Positions 43,211 to 52,334 of a stretch of 64,000 nucleotides of DNA are shown piece after piece. The translations under genes were made by a program, and so were the position numbers. Location: positions 218,175 through 282,174 of the forward strand of contig CAJNDS010002284.1 in NCBI GenBank assembly GCA_905221605.1, written 5' to 3'. The notes below the pieces were generated by a model. It was not told the origin of the DNA. It searched no databases and was given only the letters and a program-made list of their open reading frames with translations. Each line of letters opens with the position of its first letter. The first letter of the stretch is position 1. This DNA is from Symbiodinium natans (taxonomy: Eukaryota; Sar; Dinophyceae; Suessiales; Symbiodiniaceae).

Positions 43211-43290
43211 CACTATAGGGGTCGGAAAAAATTACTCATAATATTCCCCTATGGTCCCTTTATAAATATACTGGAATATCCCCCAAAACT
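43211..43290 (+). repeat. Dispersed repeat R4, copy 1
   Basis: Shares 'ataggggtcgga', 'aatt' plus 'tattcccct', 'ggtcccttt' with the segment at 43,764-43,840. Two copies 550 bases apart flank a telomere-like region. Confidence 0.6.
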
Positions 43291-43539
43291 TAGGGTTTGT
43301 AGACTCTAAACCCTACCTAAACCCTAAACCCTAAACCCCAAACCCCAAACCCTAAACCCCAAACCCTAAACCCTGAAACCCTAAACCCCAAACCCTAAAC
43401 CCCAAACCCTAAACCCTGAACCCTAAACCCTAAACCCTAAACCCTAAACCTAAACCCTAAACCCTAAACCCTAAACCCTAGGGTTTGTGGACTCTTGCAG
43501 CAGAGCCACAGCCTCGGTCGAGGCCTGATCGAAGACGTC

Positions 43540-43571
43540 GCTCTCGCCTCGGAACGATCAGAGGCGAGAGC
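43540..43571. repeat. Perfect 11-bp hairpin
   Basis: GCTCTCGCCTC (43,540-43,550), 10-base loop, GAGGCGAGAGC (43,561-43,571). It lies in a unique island between a CCCTAAA array and a TTTAGGG array. Confidence 0.85.
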
Positions 43572-43763
43572 CCCCAATTGAAACCTCTTAAGAGCCCATT
43601 TTTGGGGTTTAGGGTTTAGGGTTTAGGGTTTAGGGTTTAGGGTTTAGGGTTTAGGGTTTAGGGTTTAGGGTTTAGGGTTTAGGGTTTCGGGTTTAGGGTT
43701 TAGGGTTTAGGGTTTAGGGTTTAGGGTTGAGGGTTGAGGGTTGAGGGTTAGGGTTTGTGTAAT

Positions 43764-43840
43764 ATAGGGGTCGGAATAATTCCTAATAGTATTCCCTAAC
43801 TAGGGTCCCTTTGTAGTTCTCCTACAAATAACCTAATAAT
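43764..43840 (+). repeat. Dispersed repeat R4, copy 2
   Basis: Begins 'tataggggtcggaataatt'. See copy 1 at 43,211-43,290. Its right flank 'ataatgacccgagcccc' is loosely complementary to the left end, hinting at an inverted-repeat element. Confidence 0.55.
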
Positions 43841-44732
43841 GACCCGAGCCCCCCGATGCCCTGAACACGATACATATGGGGGGTGCTACGAAAATAGGGG
43901 TACACTTTTGCGAGTTCCGAAACCAGGGGTTATACACTGTGGGCCTCTTAACCCCCTAATATAGTCCCCCAAATAGTAGGAGTCCCTTGTAATGAGGGCC
44001 CCAACAAGGTACCCCGAATTTCGGAAACCCACATGCTTCCTTAGCGCACCATGATACAAGCTCTGGTTTTTGAACATCCTTCTTGGGTTCAAAGCAAACC
44101 CTGAACAAACAACCTGAAGCCCAAGCCCGAAACCCCAAGCCCTGTAAACTTTTGGGGTGGCGGCTTCATAGCCTGGACACTTGAAAACACCCTAACAGAG
44201 GCGCGCAAACCCTCAACACCCTGCCGCCCCTCTCTAACCCTAAACCCTAAACCCTAAATTGAAATCCTAAACCCTAAACCCTAACCCTAAACCCTAAACC
44301 CTAAACCCTGAACCCTCAACCTCCCCGACTCCGCCAAAGTGCACCCTAAGACTCCAGGATCTTGGTGATATCTTTGGATTTTTCTGGGGCTTGGGAACCC
44401 CAATCAACGCGTGGGGGGCCACCAGGAGTTGAACTTGGTTGCTGTTCATATTTCACCTTCAAGCTGGTGTCATGCGTCTGTGATACATAGGGTTTAGGGT
44501 TTAGGGTTTAGGGTTTAGGGTTTAGGGTTTAGGGTTTAGGGTTTAGGGTTTAGGGTTTAGGGTTTAGGGTTTAGGGTTTAGGGTTTAGGGTTTAGGGCAT
44601 ACGCTCACGAAGCGAGTACATGAGTGAAAGAACACATGAAAGAGAGCGCAAAACAAAACTTTACGAGCAGCTGCAGTGTTGCCGCGCTGTATAGTGTGTC
44701 GTGCTTGTGTGCTCACTCAATAGCGACATAAT

Positions 44733-44837
44733 TGGGGATGTTCCCTCTTATGCTAACAGTCCTTAATCGGGATTATAGTACCCCCCCCCTTAATCCCTAT
44801 TAGTAAGGGCTGTTCGTACAAGGGGGGAACATCCCAA
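44733..44837 (+). mobile_element. Inverted-repeat element M1, intact copy with target duplication
   Basis: About 105 bases. The left end TTGGGGATGTTCC and right end GGAACATCCCAA are complementary, and the arms continue inward ('gctaacagtccttaat' against 'attagtaagggctgttcgta'). GACATAAT precedes it (44,725-44,732) and follows it (44,838-44,845): a 7-8 bp target-site duplication. No coding capacity, so a non-autonomous DNA transposon (MITE-like) is the likeliest nature. TSD length would fit hAT-type elements, but superfamily is not established. Confidence 0.75.
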
Positions 44838-44919
44838 GACATAATGGTACAGTATCCTCCTCACCGTTTCATAGCCGAAGGTTCAAAGAAGGAGGGGTCA
44901 AACAAATCATGCCACCGAA

Positions 44920-45180
44920 GCCCCAAACCCTAAACCCCAAACCCTAAACCCCAAACCCCAAACCCCAAACCCCAAACCCCAAACCCCAAACCCCAAACCC
45001 TGAAACCCCAAACCCCAAACCCCAAACCCCAAACCCCAAACCCCAAACCCAAAACCCCAAACCCTAAACCCCAAACCCTGAAACCCTGAAACCCTGAAAC
45101 CCCAAACCCCAAACCCCAAACCCTAAACCCCAAACCCTAAACCCCAAACCCTAAACCCCAAACCCTAAACCCTAAACCCC
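44920..45180 (+). repeat. CCCCAAA/CCCTAAA array, about 260 bp
   Basis: Dominated by the variant CCCCAAA (TTTGGGG on the other strand) with interspersed CCCTAAA and CCCTGAAA. Yields Gly/Phe/Val/Trp-periodic open frames that are not genes. Confidence 0.9.
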
Positions 45181-45261
45181 CAAAGCCCAGGTTCCAAGCA
45201 CGAATAAACCCAAGAGCCGCCCGAGCGGCCGATGTAAAATTCGATGAAGGCCAGCTTGTAC

Positions 45262-45471
45262 GGGAAGACCGTACCTCCACAAGGGTTTTAGGGTTTAGGG
45301 TTTAGGGTTTAGGGTTTAGGGTTTAGGGTTTAGGGTTTAGGGTTTAGGGTTTAGGGTTTAGGGTTTAGGATTAAGGGTTTAGGGTTTTGGGAAGTTGTGG
45401 GGTGGTTTTAGGGGTTTCGGCTTAGGGTTTAGGGGTGGTGTAGGTTTAAAGGGAAGACCGTACCTCCACAA
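45262..45471. repeat. Telomere-like array bracketed by a 21-bp direct repeat
   Basis: The same 21 bases, starting GGGAAGACCGTACC, occur at 45,262-45,282 and 45,451-45,471 without mismatch. Everything between is TTTAGGG-type sequence and derivatives. This is the structure expected of an insertion with target-site duplication. Confidence 0.85.
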
Positions 45472-46594
45472 CCCAATTGCTGCTTCAGGGGTTTAGGTGT
45501 TTAGGGTTTCGGGGTTAGGGTTTAGGGTTTAGGGTTTAGGGTTTAGGGCTTAGGGTTTAGTGTTTAGTGTTTAGGGTTTCGGGTTTAGGGCTACCAGGAT
45601 ACGGTGCTCTTTTTGGGTTCCTTGCTATGAAAACCTTGAGCAACCGCCCAGCAAGGAGCTGGCGTTTTCTGTTTAGGTTTTAAGGGTTTAAGGGTTTAAG
45701 GGTTAAAGGGTTAAAGGGTTTAAGGGTTTAAGGGTTGAAGGGTTAAAGGGTTTAAGGGTTTAAGGGTTTAAAGGATTAAGGGTTTAAGGGTTTAAGGGTT
45801 TCAGGGTTTAAGGGTTTTAGGGGTTTCAGGGTTTAGGGTTGAGGGCTCACTTCAGGGGTACTACGAAAGTGTAGAAACCGAGACGGGACACACGGAAGCC
45901 TCGAACCGTCCACACGAATGGAAGCATGGCTCCTCTTTCTCCGGTGAGCCCTGAAAGGCTATGCTTCTTAAACTAAACGAAACCCAAGACCACCCCAAAC
46001 TACCCTAAGCTACCTAAAACCCGGTTAGGGACCTGTTATCCAGGGCCTTACGCAGGTGTTTGGGTTCTAGGCCCCCTTCCCGGGCGCCTGTGTACAGCAA
46101 CAGCAAGGCCACAACGAAGCTCCAGCTCTTGCGGATGATGCTGCTTTCCTTTGACGCCCCGGAAGGCCCCAAAAACAGGATGTCCGGGGGAAAAGGTGCC
46201 ATCGGGGATTCTTATGTGACTTTAAAGACACAGCTTTATGGGTTTTGAGCTTAGGGGACTTGAGGGTTTGGTGCACAACCTTCCGAAGCATGTCTCCTAC
46301 GCAGCTCCTAAGGGGCCTCGGAAACCTAAACCCAACAGAAGGCCCTCTAAACCCTAAAGCCTGCAAGGCAAGGGTGTCATGCTCAACCCAAAAGGGTTTA
46401 GGGTTTAGGGTTTAGGGTTTAGGGTTCAGGGTTCAGGGTTCAGGGTTCAGGGTTCAGGGTTCAGGGTTTAGGGTTTAGGGTTTAGGGTTTAGGGTTTAGG
46501 TCTTCCCTTTCCGAAGTCGAAACCCGTAACCCCCCCTACCCCCACCACAATTCCACCACCACCCCGAAGCCCATTTCGTGCTTTGAGTCGCTAC

Positions 46595-46732
46595 TTGGAG
46601 CTTCATGGCACTTATTAACCAGTTATAACTGTACTTATCACTGTACTTATAACCATATTAGGGCACTTAGGGGGCTTCTAAGTGGGTCAGAAGTACAGTT
46701 AAAATGGGTCAATAAGTACCACGAACCTCCAG
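46595..46732. mobile_element. Foldback element FB3
   Basis: Left arm 'ttggagcttcatggcactta' continuing 'ttaaccagttataactgtac' is complementary, with scattered mismatches, to the right arm ending 'ataagtaccacgaacctcca'. Arms are about 44 bases with a centre of about 45. Related right ends may occur at 38,240 and 61,800 ('atgaacctcca'). No coding capacity; non-autonomous element is an inference. Confidence 0.65.
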
Positions 46733-48309
46733 GTGAAGCTTCTGGGGATTCCTTAAAATCGCCAGGCCCTCGGGTCCGGAAACAGGCAACTGCACATTGT
46801 AGGTGCGAAGAACGACTAAACCCCCCAACCGCCGCACCGGGCCAAAATCCCCCCCAAACAAAAAACTTAGGGTTTAGGCTTTAGGGTTTAGGGTTTAGGG
46901 TTTAGGGTTTAGGGTTTAGGGTTTAGGGTTTAGGGTTTAGGGTTTAGGGTTCCCTTGAGAATCTAAATGCCTACACAACCTCCCCCCCCCCCTCCCACCT
47001 AAAAAATCCGAAATCCCCCTCCCCCAGCCCCCCCACCAAAGCCCCAATTCCCTCTACAACCCTACTAGAAGCCCTAGAAACCCTCAAAACCCTACAAACC
47101 CTCAAAAAAAAGCACCCTGCAGCCCCAAAAGCCCCTAGAAACCCCCTACCCCGACCACGTTGCTGGCCAAGGCGCCTTCAGGACCAAGCCTCGGCCCAGA
47201 TAAAATTGTGCTGCTGGGGTTTAGGGTTTAGGACTATAAGGGTTTAGGGTTTAGGGTTTAGGGTTTAGGGTTTAGGGTTTAGGGTTTAGGGTTTAGGAAT
47301 ATGAGGGTTCGTAGGGTTTGCTCGGGGTTTGTCGGGGCGGGGTTTCTGGGGTTCGGGGGTGCCTGGGGTTTGCTATTAAGGAGTGAAGGTCAGGGAGGGC
47401 CTCTGTCTGGGGGAGGTAGGTCCAGTGCGGCTTCTGCGGTGTAAGTTTTTCCTTGGGCTTCCGAAGGGATTCACGCTTCAGAGAGGGGGGCGGGGGGAGA
47501 GCTTACGGTGGTCTTTGAAGGCTCAAACCCTCAACCCTAAAGGTTTCGGTGGCTTTTGGTGGGCCAAGCCTGCCCCGAGGTCGATTTCAATACACGTTCA
47601 GGGTTTTGGGGGCGTTTTAGGGTTTAGGGGCCTATAGGGCTGTGGAAACCCTTACCCCCCCCCCCCCTCCCCTCCCCCAAAAAAAAAAAAAGTAACACGG
47701 GCACCATGGGGCATCCTGGAGCAAAAGAAGCAGTCGTAGGGCCCGACATGGACCGGGCACTGAAGCAGCTTTTGGGGTTGTAGGGTTTAGGGGGTTAGCG
47801 CTTTAGGGTTTCGGGCTTTCGGTTTTTTGGGGCCTCAGGGCCTCACGGTTTTCGTGTCGACGGTCAAGAATTTAAGCAGTCCAGGTGGCGCCAACCGCAG
47901 CCCCTCTCGAAGTGGCTCATCTCGTCTGCAATCCTCAGAGTGTTCAGGGGTCAAGGCTCAGCATATTCTCATGAATGGACAAAGGGACCCAACCCCCCCA
48001 TAAAGGGGGTGGGGGGGAGAGAGAACTCACGCGCTGAAAGCCCTAATCCCGAAACCCTGAATCCAATCTCTGAGCTCCAAGGTAGGGGTTTAGGGTCTTG
48101 AGGGTCCTTTAGGGCCTGGTTTAAACCCACACGTCTCAACCCCAGAAGCACCCAAACCCTCAAAATTGAATCCTAGCAGCATTCGAAAAGAATCCAGGAC
48201 CCCAAAAACCTTCAAAAGAGGGAACCGTCAAAAGGCTGCCAAACACCCTAAAAACCTAAAGCCGCCCATACAAAGAACACAAAAACCCCAAACCCTTTCC
48301 ACACACAAC

Positions 48310-48407
48310 TTGGGATGTTCCCCCTTCTACTCACAGTCCTTTCTAGGGATGATCCCCGATTAGAATCCCAACTAAGGACTGTTAGTATGAGGGGGCGAAC
48401 ATCCCAA
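48310..48407 (+). mobile_element. Inverted-repeat element M1, complete copy
   Basis: 98 bases from TTGGGATGTTCCCCC to GAACATCCCAA with inner complementary blocks ('cacagtccttt', 'aaggactgttag'). Flanks CACACAAC and CACACACC are nearly identical, compatible with an 8-bp target duplication, but the surrounding CA-rich sequence makes this weak. Confidence 0.75.
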
Positions 48408-50638
48408 CACACACCTCGAAAACCCTAAACCCCAAACCCCAAACCCCAAACCCTAAACCCCCAAACCCCCAAACCCCAAACCCCCAAACCCTACCCCCTA
48501 AACCCCACACCCCAAACCCTAAACCCTAAACCCCAAACCCTAAACCCCAAACCCCAAACCCTAAACCCCAAACCCTAAACCCTAAACCCAAGGGGTTACC
48601 AAAAAAAGAAGGCGGCCGCGCGTCGACTCGGGCTCGGCCCAGGCCTGGCATTCAGGGGGGGGCATCTTGCGCTTAGGGGCTTTAGGGGCTTTTGGGGGTT
48701 TAGGGGTTAGGGTTTAGGGTTTAGGGTTTAGGGTTTAGGGTTTAGGGTTTAGGGTTTAGGGTTTAGGGTTCAGGGTTTAGGGTTTTAGGGTTTAGGGGTT
48801 TAGGGGTTTAGGGGTTTAGGGGTTTAGAGCTTTGGGGTTTTGGGGTTTTGGGGCTTTAGGGTCTTCAAAGCCCTGGTCTCTCCACTCTCTGCGCTCAACT
48901 CACGCACTCCCATCCTCGAAATTTAGGGGTAGGTTTGAACATCATTTTTAACTTTTTGTTCCCCTTCATCCCCTTGATAATTCGGGCCTCCAAACCTACC
49001 ACAGTTATTCTACTGTAAGCAGAAAGGGCCTTTGAAAGCCCACATCTTTTTCAAGCCTGGACGCACTGAGCTTCTACTCCCTGAGCCCTCAAACCTTAGT
49101 TTGCCCCGCGTAGCCCTAAACCCTTGACGTTTAAACTTTAAGCCCTAAACACCCTAAATCCCCAAAACCCCAAAACCCTAAACACTGAAACCCCAAAACC
49201 TAAATCCCCTAAACCCCTAAACCCCTAAACCCATAAACCCCAAAACCAGTAAACCCCTAAGACCCCAAAACCCCTAAAACTCTAAGACCGCCCAAACCCC
49301 TAAACCCCTAGAACCCAAAAACCCAAAACCCCTAAAACCTGAAAACCCCCCAAACCCCAAAACCCCAAAACCCTAAAACCCCAAAACCCAAAACCCCAAA
49401 ACCCCAAAACCCCAAAAACCCTAAACCCAAAACCCCAAAACCCCAAAAACCCTAAACCCCCAAACCCCCCAAGCCCCTAAAACCCAAAACCACTAGAACC
49501 CCAAACCCCTAAACCCCTAAAACCCCTAAAACCACGCAAACCCCCAAACCCCCAAACCCCTAAACCCCTAAAACCCCAAAACCGAAAACCCCTAAACACC
49601 CCGAACTCCCAAAAACCCGAAACGCTAAACCCCCAAAACCCCAAAACCCCTAAACCCCTAAATTACCCCCAAACCCTAAACCCTAAACCCTAAACCCCTA
49701 AACCCTAAACCCTAAAGCAGCAGGGCTCCTCACCCACCCTCAGCGCCAAACCCTCGGCCCAAAAAACCCTGCACCTCCCAAGCTCGAAAGCTCCCCGCCC
49801 CATAAGCCCGAAAACACAAAACCCTCAAAACCCCTTGGGTTTAGGGTTTAGGGTTTAGGGTTTAGGATTTAGGGTTTAGGGTTTAGGGTCTAGACACCCT
49901 AAGAACCCCAAACCCTCCAAACCCGGCACGCTGGACCGCCCCAAGAAAGAAGATTAAATAAAAAAAGAGAAAAAGGAACAGGGAACCTCCTGCAGTCCGG
50001 AACCCTGGATTTTTACCCCCCCCCCTCTTCAAAAGGATAAAAACCCTAAACCCTAAACCCTAAAAACCCTAAACCTTTAGAACAAGCAACAAAAAAGGGA
50101 GCCTCCTGCAGTCGCTCGCGCTTCTTCTTGAGCTGCGTGGCCGGATCCATGGTCAGCCCTGGCGTCGGGCAGCTCGGGGGTTTTGTGCTTGGAGCGTGGT
50201 GCTTTTTGGGCTAGGGGTTTAAGGTTTGGGGTTTAGGGTTTAGGGTTTAAGGTTTGGTTTTTGGGGTTTGGGGTTTGGGGTTTGGGGTTTGGGGTTTATT
50301 ACGGTTTTGTGTCTTTAGGGTTCGGGTTTGAGGGGTTGGAGGTTTTCGGGTTGGAGGTTTCAGGCTTAGGGGCTTTTGGGGTTCAGGGGCTTTCGGGGCT
50401 TTTCGGGCCTTTTGGGGCGCTTAGTGGCCTCTGGGGTTTAGGGGGGCCTAGGGGTTTAGGGGTGGTTAGTTGAAGCTGTTTTGAAGAGATACAAAGAAGT
50501 AGGGCTGTTGGACTGTAGGACTATAAGCTTTCGAGAGCGCCCCGGGCTAACCCAAAGCCGCAAACGAAAGCACATGTGAGAGTTGAGGGTTTGGGCTTAA
50601 GCCTTGTGGTGGCTTCTGAAAGGATGGGGGGGCAACAA

Positions 50639-50639
<1 letters not shown>

Positions 50640-50733
<94 letters not shown>
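50640..50733. repeat. (CA)n microsatellite
   Basis: About 47 uninterrupted CA dinucleotides. The open frames on both strands here are artefacts. Confidence 0.95.
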
Positions 50734-50734
<1 letters not shown>

Positions 50735-50929
50735 GGGTCCGGCCTGTCATGGCCGCCGCAGCGCCTGACTTGGCCTCAGCGGTTCCAAGTCGTTGGTTTT
50801 GGGTTTAGGGTAGGGATTTCTCCTAGCTGGAATCGCCACCCCCCCCCCCCCTTCTTCAAGTAAGCACCGCGTTACAGTCCTCCAGACGTGACCATAAGGC
50901 AGGTGGGGTAGTAGGGGTAGTACACCACC

Positions 50930-51300
50930 TAGGCCTCCCCCACCAAGAGCTCCCCACAGCAAGCACACAGGGCGTCATCTGGTCCTGTAGCCTCCTCCCT
51001 CACCACCATCCACAGCACCACCAGGGCCTTCTTAACCTTGCCTCCAAGGAAGAAGACGACACCCAAGCCGCCACCACTGCCAACGTCTTGCCCTTCACGG
51101 ACATCCCCCCACCCATTGCAGCAAGAAAAGCGATCGCCGTTAAGGCACCACCCTCAACTTCATCCCGAAGACGAGCGCTTCGCAACATTCCCTCCATCTT
51201 CCGGCTGCTCCTGGTCACGATCTTGCTCCTCCCGATGGCGAATCTCCCGCCAAGAGTTGCACCTACTCAGAGTTCCCTCGGGCCCAGAGTAGGCTCTTAC
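50930..51300 (-). CDS. Exon-like island, unrecognised
   Basis: Minus strand. One frame reads RCNSWREIRHREEQDRDQEQ (about 51,180-51,265); an overlapping frame gives KMEGMLRSARLRDEVEGGAL and then TAIAFLAAMGGGMSVKGKTL (51,090-51,200); a third gives LGVVFFLGGKVKKALVVLWM, then DDALCACCGELLVGEA-TAG (50,928-51,090). The frame changes mean introns or frameshifts. A hydrophobic segment and a terminal CxCC are visible. Could be a gene remnant stranded among repeats. Confidence 0.3.
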
Positions 51301-51940
51301 CCCCTTTCTTAGGGCTTAGGCTCATTTAGGCATCCATTTAGAATTTAGGGTTTAGGGTGTCGGGCTCAGGGCTTAGGGGGCTTTAGGGTTTCGGGCTTAG
51401 GGGAGTCCAGGGGCTTGGGGAGCCCCTCAGCACCCAAACTAACAACCTAAGTGTGGGGTTTAGGATTTGGGGAGATTGGACAGGAAGGTCTGCACCCTGA
51501 ACCCTGAACCCCAAAACCCCAAAACCCCAACCCCAAAACCCCAAAACCCCAAAACCCCTAAACCCCAAAACCCCAAAAACCCCAAAACCCCTAAACCCCT
51601 AAACCCCTAAACCCCTAAACCCCTAAACCCCTAAACCCCTAAACCCCTAAACCCCTACACCCTACACCCTAAAATTAAACCCTGAACCCACACCCTAAAC
51701 TCTAAACCCTACACCCTAACCCTCAACCCAAAGAAAAGGGACCTTCCCGGAACCAACAGCGTTAAGCAAGCGGCCGCCATCATCAGCTCCACCGAGGCAC
51801 GCCGCTTTCTCGAAGGAAGTAGGGAAGGAAAGAGAGGGTTCGGGGTGTGGTGTTTAGGGTTTAGGGTTTAGGGTTTCGGGTTTAGGGTTTAGGGCTTAGG
51901 GTTAGGGTTTAGGGTTTAAGGTTCGGGGTGTAGGTTGGTT

Positions 51941-52235
51941 TCGTGGGCAATGGTCGAAACTCGCGGGCAAAGGTCAAAACTCGCGGGCAATAGTCAAAAC
52001 TCGTGGGCAATGGTCCAAACTTGTGGGCAATGGTCACCGGGAAATAAATGGTCGACCCCCTCCCTCCCCCCCCCCGACATGGTCATGGGAAATGTTCAAA
52101 TCCCCCCCCCGGGAAATGGTCACGGGAAATGGTCCACCCCTCCCCCCCACCCAGGAAATGGCCACGGGAAATGGTCACGGGAAATGGTCAAACCCCCCTC
52201 CCCCGAGCAAATGGTCACGGGAAATGCTCACGTGC
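51941..52235 (+). repeat. 20-bp minisatellite passing into a 13-bp one
   Basis: Five head-to-tail 20-base units (TCGYGGGCAATGGTCRAAAC) at 51,941-52,040, then repeated 'gggaaatggtcac' units to 52,235, interspersed with C-rich runs. The shared 'atggtc' core suggests that one array evolved from the other. Confidence 0.85.
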
Positions 52236-52267
52236 ACTGGTGGTCCGAGGGTGGGGTGGGTGACAGC

Positions 52268-52334
52268 AGGGGAAACGCTCCGTAACAAAGGTTCGCCTTT
52301 TATTCTTTTGAAGGGGAAACGCTCCGTAACAAAG
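52268..52334. repeat. 23-bp direct repeat with 21-bp spacer
   Basis: The block starting AGGGGAAACGCTCCG occurs at 52,268-52,290 and 52,312-52,334 without mismatch. Confidence 0.85.

Larger units (their letters stand above)
41001..45000. other. Telomere-like arrays and unique islands, block 4
   Basis: CCCTAAA arrays: 41,128-41,255, 41,375-41,475, 42,285-42,345, 42,910-42,970, 43,310-43,480, 44,240-44,310. Plus TTTAGGG arrays: 41,570-41,685 (begins with TATAGGG units), 41,855-41,945, 43,600-43,760, 44,490-44,598. A region of 'aaccctaag' 9-mers (42,690-42,835) gives periodic open frames. A plus frame at 42,577-42,690 (RRLQIDPEEDVHRHLYGYPG) looks exon-like. A block with 'aatcgccgccgcctttcccc' is duplicated at 42,238 and 42,271. 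Confidence 0.55.
45001..49000. other. Telomere-like arrays and unique islands, block 5
   Basis: Plus arrays: 45,283-45,390, 45,485-45,590, 45,670-45,845 (TTTAAGGG variant), 46,394-46,502 (TTCAGGG inside TTTAGGG), 46,866-46,950, 47,218-47,300, 48,680-48,870. CCCTAAA/CCCCAAA: 48,420-48,590. Minus frame 46,019-46,150 (RKSWSFVVALLLLYTGAREG) contains a hydrophobic stretch and could be an exon; evidence is weak. 47,300-47,960 and 48,060-48,300 show no gene. Confidence 0.5.

Noticed and set aside
44907-45133. Open frames of 67-70 codons rich in Gly-Phe-Gly-Val-Trp
   Set aside because: They are translations of CCCCAAA/CCCTAAA repeats; the residue pattern follows the repeat, not a protein.
50521-50863. 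Poly Cys-Val and Thr-His frames
   Set aside because: Products of the (CA)n microsatellite.
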